Assembly (NCBI GenBank): GCA_013115135.1
Contig: JABANP010000927.1
Coordinates: forward strand, 1 to 11,847
Direction: 5' to 3'
From: Perkinsus olseni
Lineage: Eukaryota > Perkinsozoa > Perkinsida > Perkinsidae
DNA: 11,847 nucleotides
Made by a program: the position numbers and the translations under genes
Part shown: positions 1 to 8,024 of the stretch, one piece after another
How positions within the stretch are numbered: the stretch's first letter is position 1
Layout of the letters: the number at the start of each line of letters is the position of its first letter
The notes under the pieces: model-generated
What the model was told of the DNA's origin: nothing
Database searches by the model: none
What the model saw: the letters and a program-made list of their open reading frames with translations, nothing else

Positions 1-9
1 GGTTGTTCA

Positions 10-96
10 GCCCGAAAGAAAAAAATTCTTTCCAGTGGAAATTTCCCGTATTTTCGGGAAAAATAGAAGTGATCGAAATTTCCGGAACTTTCGGGC
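10..96. repeat. 9-bp inverted repeat enclosing smaller palindromes
   Basis: GCCCGAAAG at 10-18 is the exact reverse complement of CTTTCGGGC at 88-96. Inside lie a 10-bp perfect palindrome GGAAATTTCC (37-46), a hairpin TTTCCCG/CGGGAAA (42-48 with 55-61, 6-nt loop), and a second GAAATTTC palindrome (75-82). GAAATTTCC occurs as a direct repeat at 38-46 and 75-83. It could be the end of a fold-back element truncated by the window edge, but no target-site duplication can be tested. Confidence 0.55.
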
Positions 97-140
97 GAGG
101 TCGTGGGCTCGATCCCAGGCCCCACGGTTTTCCGATTTCT

Positions 141-155
141 TTGTCACAGTGACAA
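141..155. repeat. 15-bp palindrome with GTCAC arms
   Basis: TTGTCAC (141-147) and GTGACAA (149-155) are exact reverse complements around a single A at 148. Another GTCAC follows at 157-161. This is the first of a series of GTCAC/GTGAC palindromes in the flank. Confidence 0.8.
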
Positions 156-203
156 TGTCACTCCTTTCAAGACCCGCTCCATCAGGATCGCGATAGACGT
201 CGG

Positions 204-266
204 GACGACTGACTCGACCGACCCGGTGGGGAGAGTTGAAAGACGACTGACTCAGTTCGACTGAGT
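204..266. repeat. 12-bp direct repeat and adjoining 7-bp hairpin
   Basis: GACGACTGACTC occurs at 204-215 and again at 242-253, 38 bp apart. The second copy runs into a hairpin, ACTCAGT (250-256) against ACTGAGT (260-266), with a TCG loop. The 26 bp between the two direct copies show no terminal inverted repeat. Confidence 0.6.
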
Positions 267-293
267 GGGTGACAGCCTGTGTTTCTGTTGTCA

Positions 294-330
294 TACCACT
301 GGTACGCGCAACTCAACGGTATGCTACCGT
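294..330. repeat. Two small palindromes, 5-bp and 6-bp arms
   Basis: TACCA/TGGTA pair around one C (294-304). ACGGTA (316-321) pairs with TACCGT (325-330) across a 3-nt loop. Each is weak alone; they are listed because they continue the dense series of palindromes. Confidence 0.5.
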
Positions 331-401
331 ATACCACACAGTGGCAACTGCGAGATCGGCCCACTTGCACTGTTAAACATGAGTCGTCAGCCGATGTGGG
401 T

Positions 402-423
402 GGCCCAGAGTCTGGGCCCCAGA
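402..423. repeat. Three-arm palindrome, GGCCCAGA family
   Basis: GGCCCAGA (402-409) pairs with TCTGGGCC (411-418) around one G. The right arm is used again: TCTGGG (411-416) pairs with CCCAGA (418-423) around one C. The arms form X-X'-X, so only one of the two hairpins can form at a time. The 14-mer at 410-423 recurs exactly at 1789-1802. Confidence 0.75.
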
Positions 424-468
424 CGGTCACGGCGTGACCGTCACACTAGCAGTGTGACACTACCAGTG
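422..468. repeat. Cluster of four overlapping palindromes
   Basis: GACGGTCACG (422-431) and CGTGACCGTC (433-442) are 10-bp arms around one G, joint longest short-centre pair in the flank. Then GTCACACT (440-447) pairs with AGTGTGAC (451-458) across AGC. AGTGT (451-455) pairs with ACACT (457-461) around one G, and CACT (458-461) with AGTG (465-468) across ACC. Successive palindromes share bases, so the whole 47 bp can fold in several exclusive ways. Confidence 0.8.
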
Positions 469-507
469 CAGCACCGCACCGGCAGCGTCCGCGACTAGCA
501 AAAAATC

Positions 508-527
508 GTCACAAACGTGCTTGTGAC
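508..527. repeat. 7-bp hairpin with GTCAC arm
   Basis: GTCACAA (508-514) pairs with TTGTGAC (521-527) across a 6-nt loop. A run of five A precedes it (501-505), but no T-run follows on the + strand, so I do not call a terminator. Confidence 0.6.
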
Positions 528-568
528 TCCCGACGGTCTGGACCGGACCATCCATCCTCGCCTACGAG

Positions 569-600
569 CTGGCAGGCTGCCAGTGGGAGCGTTTTGCTCC
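569..600. repeat. Adjacent CTGGCAG palindrome and GGAGC hairpin
   Basis: CTGGCAG (569-575) pairs with CTGCCAG (577-583) around one G. Directly after it GGAGC (586-590) pairs with GCTCC (596-600) over a GTTTT loop. The first palindrome carries TGGCAG, the core word of the satellite that begins 1.4 kb to the right. Confidence 0.65.
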
Positions 601-613
601 TGCTCGAGTAGAT

Positions 614-644
614 CCTTCACACAAGTTGTGTGACACAACGAAGG
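614..644. repeat. Three-arm palindrome, TCACACAA family
   Basis: TCACACAA (617-624) pairs with TTGTGTGA (626-633) around one G. GTTGTGT (625-631) pairs again with ACACAAC (633-639) around one G. The set is framed by CCTTC (614-618) and GAAGG (640-644). This is the X-X'-X arrangement seen elsewhere in the flank. Confidence 0.75.
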
Positions 645-659
645 CGAGTGCGACGCGAA

Positions 660-703
660 GATTACGCAATGACTCGCTCATTGATTTCGCGGAATGCGTA
701 ATC
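660..703. repeat. Nested hairpin, 9-bp outer stem
   Basis: GATTACGCA (660-668) is the reverse complement of TGCGTAATC (695-703). Within it CAATGA (667-672) pairs with TCATTG (678-683) across a 5-nt loop. The inner stem overlaps the outer arm by two bases. The fold resembles a cruciform with one side arm; no gene or terminator lies next to it. Confidence 0.65.
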
Positions 704-822
704 CCGAATCCCCCGCAGCATCCCACGGCTCACACCACCATAATTCGGTACGAGGCTTGGTAGAGCCCACTTCATGTGCAGGCTGGACGCTATTATTGCT
801 CATACCCAGACATAACGATTCC

Positions 823-887
823 CAGTGACAGTCACTGAGTGACTGCCAGTCACTGACTGGCCCACAGTGGCCCACTGTCAGTGGGCC
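823..887. repeat. Chain of consecutive perfect palindromes
   Basis: Five palindromes lie end to end or overlapping, four of them with arms of 7 bp or more: CAGTGAC/GTCACTG (823-837, centre A), CAGTCACT/AGTGACTG (829-845, centre G), GCCAGTCA/TGACTGGC (845-861, centre C), CCAC/GTGG (862-870, centre A) and GGCCCACTG/CAGTGGGCC (869-887, centre T). The first two share an arm. Every centre is a single unpaired base, so nearly all 65 bp are self-complementary at close range. Confidence 0.85.
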
Positions 888-1061
888 GCCCACTGCAACC
901 CCATCGAGGGAGATCTCTAATGGAGACTCTCTATGCAGCAGGCGTCGGTTGCCATTGCAGCGGTTCATGCAACCATAAACTCCATGCTCAACTTATGTCG
1001 CGGGCGCGGATCGCGACTCTAGATCACCGACTGTTCACAGGAGCCCGAGCAGGTTCTTTTT

Positions 1062-1075
1062 GTCACTATAGTGAC
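1062..1075. repeat. 14-bp perfect palindrome
   Basis: GTCACTATAGTGAC is its own reverse complement with no central base. It is preceded by five T (1057-1061). It belongs to the GTCAC/GTGAC series. A dimeric DNA-binding protein could use such a site, but nothing nearby supports that. Confidence 0.75.
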
Positions 1076-1179
1076 GTGCATGGAGCCTGTTACGTATCCG
1101 CTGCTAGAGAAACGCAACGACAACCGAAGAGTAGCCTAGCTGGCAAAGGATGATTCGGTGACTGAGTAGCAGTACCAGA

Positions 1180-1204
1180 GGCAACAAGTTGTTGCCAACA
1201 ACTT
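1180..1204. repeat. Three-arm palindrome, GGCAACAA family
   Basis: GGCAACAA (1180-1187) pairs with TTGTTGCC (1189-1196) around one G. AAGTTGTTG (1186-1194) pairs with CAACAACTT (1196-1204) around one C. The middle arm is common to both, giving two mutually exclusive hairpins of 8 and 9 bp in 25 bp. Confidence 0.8.
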
Positions 1205-1324
1205 CACATAATCTAAATGACTGTGCGTGAAAAGAACTATCAAGTCCAACCCTAATCCAATGACTTCAGCCAGTACCTCAGGCTGCGCGGATGTGCCTAG
1301 CGCGTTGCGGGGACAAGGGGAGAC

Positions 1325-1346
1325 ACCGACAATGTCGGTCCGACAT
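1325..1346. repeat. Three-arm palindrome, ACCGACA family
   Basis: ACCGACA (1325-1331) pairs with TGTCGGT (1333-1339) around one A. ATGTCGG (1332-1338) pairs with CCGACAT (1340-1346) around one T. The middle arm is shared. A further 5-bp palindrome CATCA/TGATG (1344-1354) follows. Confidence 0.75.
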
Positions 1347-1379
1347 CATTGATGACAAATTGACAGACGAAAGGTGGCT

Positions 1380-1405
1380 GCGGTTCACGCGTTTAGCAGA
1401 ACCGC
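1380..1405. repeat. 7-bp hairpin with 12-nt loop
   Basis: GCGGTTC (1380-1386) pairs with GAACCGC (1399-1405). It is a simple stem with no adjoining T-run and no gene upstream, so no terminator role can be argued. Confidence 0.5.
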
Positions 1406-1491
1406 CTCCCTCTCGTCGAGAATGATATACCACAGTACTTGGATGTTACAACTCGACAACGATCAGTGTTACGAGAAACTGTATCCATCCT

Positions 1492-1535
1492 GGCTAGCAC
1501 TCTAGCCAATGCCGCTATCAGTGCTAGCCTAGCAC
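1492..1535. repeat. Multi-arm palindrome built on CTAGC
   Basis: GGCTAGCAC (1492-1500) pairs with GTGCTAGCC (1521-1529) across 20 nt. Each end also folds on itself: GGCTAG/CTAGCC (1492-1497 with 1502-1507) and GTGCTAG/CTAGCAC (1521-1527 with 1529-1535, centre C). One 18-bp long-range stem thus competes with two local hairpins. Confidence 0.7.
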
Positions 1536-1650
1536 ACAAACCTTGTCCCCTTCCTCCCGGTTTCACCGTCGATAAAAGCCTCCGAGAATCACCTCAGCAT
1601 TAAACCTCTGACTACGGGGTTTGGAGGTGGTGGCCCCGACGAACCTGACG

Positions 1651-1682
1651 GCACGGGGAGGCACCGACTGCTCTCCCCGTGC
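1651..1682. repeat. 10-bp hairpin with 12-nt loop
   Basis: GCACGGGGAG (1651-1660) is the reverse complement of CTCCCCGTGC (1673-1682). It is a strong G+C-rich stem. The right arm is not followed by T residues. Confidence 0.7.
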
Positions 1683-1715
1683 TCTTACGCCAGCAGCCCC
1701 CGCGTTTGGCTGCGC

Positions 1716-1734
1716 ACAGCGGGTTACCCGCTGT
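1716..1734. repeat. 19-bp palindrome, ACAGCGGGT arms
   Basis: ACAGCGGGT (1716-1724) pairs with ACCCGCTGT (1726-1734) around one T. Because of it, short open frames on both strands here read the same residues (RVTRC), which shows that apparent similarity between them is a palindrome effect. Confidence 0.75.
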
Positions 1735-1788
1735 TTGAAGCGATTTGAAGGGACTTGGTTGTGTACACGCTGCGGTAATCTCCCCCGC

Positions 1789-1811
1789 GTCTGGGCCCCA
1801 GAATCTGGGGC
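1789..1811. repeat. Three-arm palindrome with second copy of a 14-mer
   Basis: TCTGGG (1790-1795) pairs with CCCAGA (1797-1802) around one C. GCCCCAGA (1795-1802) pairs with TCTGGGGC (1804-1811) around one A. GTCTGGGCCCCAGA (1789-1802) repeats 410-423 exactly, although the bases beyond the 14-mer differ. Confidence 0.75.
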
Positions 1812-1974
1812 AAGACGGGAGCGTCCGTGCGAAGACAAACGCAACGAAGCCTGACGTAACCGAGGAGTCTCAACTCCCGGCTTACCCATTCGTGGGTGCT
1901 GCCCATACCCAAACTAGCGAGTCGTGGAACTTGATCGGATGTGCCTCGTAGGCATCTGATCTACGGCGTAGAAA

Positions 1975-2002
1975 CTGCCACCTTGGCGTGCCAAATTGGC
2001 AG
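1975..2002. repeat. Imperfect palindrome at the array boundary
   Basis: Bases 1975-2002 form a 28-bp palindrome: CTGCCA (1975-1980) with TGGCAG (1997-2002), a 2-bp mismatch, then TTGGC (1983-1987) with GCCAA (1990-1994) around GT; 11 of 13 positions pair. The right arm is the first module of the satellite and the left arm is the same word inverted. No further inverted copies lie to the left, so this is the point where the tandem array starts. Confidence 0.75.
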
Positions 2003-2059
2003 AGAATGGCACCGCTTGGCAGTGGGCGGCAATGCTTGGCAGAGGATGGCAGAGCATGG

Positions 2060-3150
2060 CGCATGATGGCAACGTGTATGGCAGGCCTCGGCGGAGAATG
2101 ACTCCGCTTGGCAGGCGACGGAAATGCTTGGAGAACGATGGCACCGCCCGGCAGAGGATGGCAAAGCATGGCACATGATGGCGACGCGCTTGGACACCTT
2201 TGGCAGAGAATGGCACCGCTTGGCAGCCGACGGAAATGCTTGGAGAACGATGGCACCGCTTGGCAGTGGACGGAAACGCTTGGCAGAGGATGGCAGAGTA
2301 TGGCACATGATGGCAACGTGCATGGCAGGCCTCGGCGGAGAATGACTCCACTTGGCAGGCGACGGAAATGCCTGGCAGTGGACGGCAACGCTTGGCAGAG
2401 GATGGCAAAGCATGGCACATGATGGCGACGCACTTGGACACCTTTGGCAGAGAATGGCACCGCTTGGCAGTCGACGGAAATGCTTGGAGAACGATGGCAC
2501 CGCTTGGCAGTGGACGGCAATGCTTGGCAGAGGATGGCAAAGCATGGCGCATGATGGCAACGTGCATGGCAGGCCTCGGCGGAGAATGACTTCGCTTGGC
2601 AGGCGACGGAAATTCTTGGAGAACGATGGCACCGCCCGGCAGAGGATGGCAAAGCATGGTACATGATGGCGACGCACTTGGACACCTTTGGCAGAAAATG
2701 GCACCGCTTGGCAGCCGACGGAGATGCTTGGAGAACGATGGCACCGCTTGGCAGTGGACGGCAACGTTTGGCAGAGGATGGCAGAGCATGGCAGAGCATG
2801 GCACATGATGGCAACGTGCATGGCGGGCCTCGGCGGAGAATGACTCCGCTTGGCAGGCGACGGAAATGCCTGGCAGTGGACGGCAACGCTTGGCAGAGGA
2901 TGGCAAAGCATGGCACGTGATGGCGACGCACTCGGACACCTTTGGCAGAGAATGGCACCGCTTGGCATTCGACGGAAATGCTTGACAGAGGATGGCAAAG
3001 CATGGCGCATGATGGCAACGTGCATGGCAGGCCTCGGCGGAGAATGACTTCGCTTGGCAGGCGACGGAAATTCTTGGAGAACGATGGCACCGCCCGGCAG
3101 AGGATGGCAAAGCATGGTACATGATGGCGACGCACTTGGACACCTTTGGC
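2060..3150 (+). repeat. Regular 244-bp B-A dimer block
   Basis: Here B and A units alternate strictly. B spacers lie near 2083, 2327, 2571, 2826 and 3029, and A spacers near 2197, 2441, 2687, 2936 and 3140. The first three B copies are spaced exactly 244 bp (112 + 132). To the right the order becomes irregular (A-A, B-B and C-C runs). Confidence 0.75.
2527..2695 (+). repeat. 169-bp block, duplicated at 2985-3153
   Basis: Bases 2527-2695 and 2985-3153 are identical on direct reading. They share private variants: TTCG instead of TCCG after the B spacer, and AAATTCTTGG instead of AAATGCTTGG. The offset is 458 bp, about four units, indicating duplication of a multi-unit block. Confidence 0.8.
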
Positions 3151-3384
3151 AGAGAATGGCACCGCTTGGCATTCGACGGAAATGCTTGGAGAACGATGGC
3201 ACCGCTTGGCAGTGGACGGCAACGCTTGGCAGCGGATGGCAGAGCATGGCAAATGATGGCGACGCCCTTGGACACCTTTGGCAGAGAATGGCACCGCTTG
3301 GCAGCCGAAGAAAATGCTTGGAGAACGATGGCACCGCTTGGCAGTGGACGGCAACGCTTGGCAGAGGATGGCAGAGCATGGCAC
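3087..3384 (+). repeat. 298-bp block, near-identical to 11505-11802
   Basis: Aligned base by base, 3087-3384 and 11505-11802 differ only at 3282/11700 (C versus A). Both contain the rare GGCATTCGACGG and GCCGAAGAAAATG variants in the same order. The copies are 8,418 bp apart, at opposite ends of the array. Confidence 0.8.
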
Positions 3385-6300
3385 GTGATGGCGACGCACT
3401 TGGACACCTTTGGCAGAGAATGGCACCGCTTGGCAGTGGACGGAAATGCTTGGAGAACGATGGCACCGCTTGGCAGTGGACGGCAATGCTTGGCAGAGGA
3501 TGGCAAAGCACGGCGCATGATGGCAACGTGCATGGCAGGCCTCGGCGGAGAATGACTCCGCTTGGCAGGCGACGGAAATGCCCTGGCAGTGGACGGCAAC
3601 GCTTGGCACATGATGGCGACGCACTTGGACACCTTTGGCAGAGAATGGCTCCGCTTGGCAGTGGACGGCAACGCTTGGCAGAGGATGGCAAAGCATGGTA
3701 CATGATGGCGACGCACTTGGCAATCTTTGGCAGAGAATGGCACCGCTTGGCAGCCGACGGAAATGCTTGGAGAACGATGGCACCGCTTGGCAGTGGACGG
3801 CAACGCTTGGCAGAGGATGGCAAAGCACGGCGCATGATGGCAACGTGCATGGCAGGCCTCGGCGGAGAATGACTCCGCTTGGCAGGCGACGGAAATGCCT
3901 GGCAGTGGACGGCAACGCTTGGCACATGATGGCGACGCACTTGGACACCTTTGGCAGAGAATGGCTCCGCTTGGCAGCCGACGGCAACGCTTGGCAGAGG
4001 ATGGCAAAGCATGGTACATGATGGCGACGCACTTGGCAATCTTTGGCAGAGAATGGCACCGCTTGGCAGTGGACGGCAACGCTTGGCAGAGGATGGCAAA
4101 GCATGGCGCATGATGGCAACGTGTATGGCAGGCCTCGGCGGAGAATGACTCCGCTTGGCAGCCGACGGAAATGGTTGGAGAACGATGGCACCGCCCGGCT
4201 GAGGATGGCAAAGCATGGCACATGATGGCGACGCACTTGGACACCTTTGGCAGAGAATGGCACCGCTTGGCAGCCGACGCAAATGCTTGGAGAACGATGG
4301 CACCGCCTGGCAGTGGACGGCAAAGCATGGCACATGATGGCGACGCATTTGGACACCTTTGGCAGAGAATGGCACCGCTTGGCAGTGGACGGCAATGCTT
4401 GGCAGAGGATGGCAAAGCACGGCGCATGATGGCAACGTGCATGGCAGGCCTCGGCGGAGAATGACTCCGCTTGGTAGGCGACGGAAATGCCTGGCAGTGG
4501 ACGGCAACGCTTGGCAGAGGATGGCAAAGCATGGCACATGATGGCGACGCACTTGGACACCTTTGGCAGAGAATGGCACCGCTTGGCAGCCGACGGAAAT
4601 GCTTGGAGAACGATGGCACCGCTTGGCAGTGGACGGCAACGCTTGGCAGAGGATGGCAGAGCATGGCAAATGATGGCAACGTGCATGGCAGGCCTTGCCG
4701 GAGAATGACTCCGCTTGGCAGGTGACGGAAATGCCTGGCAGTGGACGGCAACGCTTGGCAGAGGATGGCAAAGCATGGCACATGATGGCGACGCACTTGG
4801 ACACCTTTGGCAGAAATGGCTCCGCTTGGCAGCCGACGGAAACGCTTGGCAGAGGATGGCGAATCATGGTACATGATGGCGACGCACTTGGCAATCTTTG
4901 GCAGAGAATGGCACCGCTTGGCAGTGGACGGCAATGCTTGGCAGAGGATGGCAAAGCAGGACACCTTTGGCAGAGAATGGCCCCGCTTGGCAGCCGACGG
5001 CAACGCTTGGCAGAGGATGGCAAATCAGGGTACATGATGGCGACGCACTTGGCAATCTTTGGCAGAGAATGGCACCGCTTGGCAGTGGACGGCAATGCTT
5101 GGCAGAGGATGGCAAAGCATGGCGCATGATGGCAACGTGAATGGCAGGCCTCGGCGGAGAATGGATCCACTTGGCAGGCGACGGAAATGCCTGGAAGTGG
5201 ACGGCAACGCTTGGCAGAGGATGGCAGAGCATGGCACATGATGGCAACGTGCATGGCAGGCCTCGGCGGAGAATGACTCCGCTTGGCAGCCGACGGAAAT
5301 GCTTGGAGAACGATGGCACCGCCCGGCAGAGGATGGCAAAGCATGGTACATGATGGTGACGCACTTGGCAACCTTTGGCAGAGAATGGCGCCGCTTGGCA
5401 GCCGAAGAAAATGCTTGGAGAACGATGGCACCGCTTGGCAGTGGACGGCAACGCTTGGCAGAGGATGGCAGAGCATGGCAAATGATGGCGACGCCCTTGG
5501 ACACCTTTGGCAGAGAATGGCACCGCTTGGCAGTGGACGGCAACGCTTGGCAGAGGATGGCAAAGCATGGCGCATGATGGCAACGTGCATGGCAGGCCTC
5601 GGCGGAGAATGACTCCGCTTGGCAGGCGACGGAAATGCCTGGCAGTGGACGGCAACGCTTGGCAGAGGATGGCAAAGCATGGCACATGATGGCGACGCAC
5701 TTGGACACCTTTGGCAGAGAATGGCACCGCTTGGCAGCAGACGGAGATGCTTGGAGAACGATGGCACCGCTTGGCAGTGGACGGCAACGCTTGGCAGAGG
5801 ATGGCAGAGCATGGCAAATGATGGCGACGCCCTTGGACACCTTTGGCAGAGAATGGCACCGCTTGGCAGTGGACGGCAACGCTTGGCAGAGGATGGCAAA
5901 GCATGGCACATGATGGCGACGCACTTGGACACCTTTGGCAGAGAATGGCACCGCTTGGCAGCCGACGGAAATGCTTGGAGAACGATGGTACCGCTTCGCA
6001 GTGGACGGCAATGCTTGGCAGAGGATGGCAAAGTATGGCGCATGATGGCAACGTGCATGGCAGGCCTCGGCGGAGAATGACTCCGCTTGGCAGCCGACGG
6101 AAATGCTTGGAGAACGATGGCACTGCCCGGCAGAGGATGGCAAAGCATGGTACATGATGGCGACGCACTTGGCAACCTTTGGCAGAGAATGGCACCGCTT
6201 GGCAGTGGACGGCAATGCTTGGCAGAGGATGGCAAAGCATGGCGCATAATGGCAACGTGCATGGCAGGCCTCGGCGGAGAATGACTCCGCTTGGCAGCCA

Positions 6301-6808
6301 ACGGAAATGCCTGGCAGTGGACGGCAACGCTTGGCAGAGGATGGCAAAGCATGGCGCATGATGGCAACGTGCATGGCAGGCCTCGGCGGAGAATGACTCC
6401 GCTTGGCAGAGCATGGCACATGAGGGCGACGCACTTGGACATCTTTGGCAGAGAATGGCACCGCTTGGCAGCCGACGGAAATGCTTGGAGAACGATGGCA
6501 CCGCTTGGCAGTGGGCGGCAACGCTTGGCAGAGGATGGCAGAGCATGGCACATGATGGCAACGTGCATGGCAGGCCTCGGCGGAGAATGACTCCGCTTGG
6601 CAGCCGGCGGAAATGCTTGGAGAACGATGGCACCGCCCGGCAGAGGATGGCAAAGCATGGTACATGATGGCGACGCACTTGGCAACCTTTGGCAGAGAAT
6701 GGCACCGCTTGGCAGTGGACGGCAACGCTTGGCAGAGGATGGCAGAGCATGGCACATGGTGGCAACGTGCATGGCAGGCCTCGGCGGAGAATGACTCCGC
6801 TTGGCAGC

Positions 6809-7360
6809 CGACGGAAATGCTTGGCAGTGGACGGCAACGCTCGGCAGAGGATGGCAAAGCATGGCACATGATGGCGACGCACTTGGACACCTTTGGCAGA
6901 GAATGGCACCGCTTGGCAGCCGACGCAAATGCTTGGAGAACGATGGCACCGCTTGGCAGTGGACGGCAAAGCATGGTACATGATGGCGACGCACTTAACA
7001 ACCTTTGGCAGAGAATGGCACCGCTTGGCAGCCGACGCAAATGCTTGGAGAACGATGACTCCGCCCGGCAGAGGATGGCAAAGCATGGCACATGATGGCG
7101 ACGCACTTGGCAATCTTCGGCAGAGAATGGCACCGCTTGGCAGTGGACGGCAATGCTTGGCAGAGGATGGCAAAGCATGGCGCATGATGGCAACGTGCAT
7201 GGCAGGCCTCGGCTGGCAGTGGACGGCAACGCTTGGCAGAGGACGGCAAAGCATGGCACATGATGGCGATGCACTTGGACACCTTTGGCAGAGAATGGCA
7301 CCGCTTGGCAGCCGACGGAAATGCTTGGAGAACGATGGCACCGCTTGGCAGTGGACGGCA
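6809..7360 (+). repeat. Segmental duplication, partner at 8025-8612
   Basis: Bases 6809-7213 match 8025-8429 with two substitutions (offset 1,216). The left copy then lacks the 36 bp present at 8430-8465, and 7214-7360 match 8466-8612 with one substitution (offset 1,252). Shared private variants include CACTTAACAACC, CAATCTTCGG and GATGCACTTGG. The 36-bp loss removes most of a B module, so 7200-7220 is a broken unit. Confidence 0.8.
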
Positions 7361-8024
7361 CCGCTTGGCAGTGGACGGCAACGCTTGGCAGAGGATGGCA
7401 AAGCATGGTACATGATGGCGATGCACTTGGACGCCTTTGGCAGAGAATGACTCCGCTTGGCAGGCGACGGAAATGCCTGGCAGTGGACGGCAATGCTTGG
7501 CAGAGGATGGCAAAGCATGGCGCATGATGGCAACGCGCATGGCAGGCCTCGGCGGAGAATGACTCCGCTTGGCAGGCGACGGAAATGCCTGGCAGTGGAT
7601 GGCAACGCTTGGCGGAGGATGGCAAAGCATGGCACACGATGGCGACGCACTTGGACACCTTTGGCAGAGAATGACTCCGCTTGGCAGGCGACGGAAATGC
7701 TTGGAGAACGATGGTACCGCTTGGCAGTGGACGGCAACGCTTGGCAGAGGATGGCAAAGCATGGCACACGATGGCGACGCACTTGGATACCTTTGGCAGA
7801 GAATGGCACCGCTTGGCAGCCGACGGAAATGCTTGGAGAACGATGGCACCGCTTGGCAGTGGACGGCAAAGCATGGTACATGATGGCGACGCACTTGGCA
7901 ACCTTTGGCAGAGAATGGCACCGCTTGGCAGTGGACGGCAATGCTTGGCAGAGGATGGCAAAGCATGGCGCATAATGGCAACGTGCATGGCAGGCCTCGG
8001 CGGAGAATGACTCCGCTTGGCAGG

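Larger units (their letters stand above)
1309..1550. repeat. Possible terminal inverted repeats, 242 bp apart
   Basis: GGGGACAAGG at 1309-1318 is the exact reverse complement of CCTTGTCCCC at 1541-1550. The interval is 242 bp and non-coding, which would fit a small non-autonomous inverted-repeat element. Against this, I see no target-site duplication beside either end, and 10-bp inverted repeats are common in this flank. Confidence 0.25.
1..1974. other. Gene-free, palindrome-rich single-copy flank
   Basis: I find no gene here. The longest open frames on either strand are 60-108 codons, overlap one another in several frames, and show no domain, signal peptide or conserved motif. There is no complete tRNA or rRNA. 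What stands out is a high density of short perfect inverted repeats, listed separately, many of them sharing arms. The sequence is not tandemly repeated and is compositionally unlike the array to its right. The stretch from about 888 to 1061 holds only weak 6-8 bp palindromes (for example 910-917, and 947-952 with 969-974), and 1205-1308 shows nothing I can name. Confidence 0.8.

Noticed and set aside
104..117. tRNA or tRNA-derived SINE, from a box-B-like GGCTCGATCCC at 106-116
   Set aside because: Only a 4-bp stem flanks the loop instead of the normal 5-bp T stem, and no box A or acceptor pairing is found upstream.
586..600. Intrinsic terminator
   Set aside because: The stem is 5 bp, no T-run follows it on either strand, and there is no gene to terminate.
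1140..1152. Isolated satellite fragment (CTGGCAAAGGATG) in the flank
   Set aside because: The match to the module is only about 13 bp and surrounding bases do not continue it; chance similarity is likely.
1563..1889. 108-codon minus-strand ORF and the opposing 77-codon ORF at 1621-1854
   Set aside because: There is no recognisable domain. Shared residues on the two strands come from the palindrome at 1716-1734.
1983..1994. Nuclear factor I type site (TTGGC and GCCAA)
   Set aside because: The half-sites are 2 bp apart, not the 5 bp of the known full site. Elsewhere the array has only direct, not inverted, TTGGC words.
3054..3872. Plus-strand Trp/Arg-rich ORFs of 60-272 codons throughout the array
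   Set aside because: They begin and end at the same unit landmarks (ATG in ATGGCA, TGA in GAATGACTCCG or CATGATGG) and overlap in several frames. They are shadows of the satellite.
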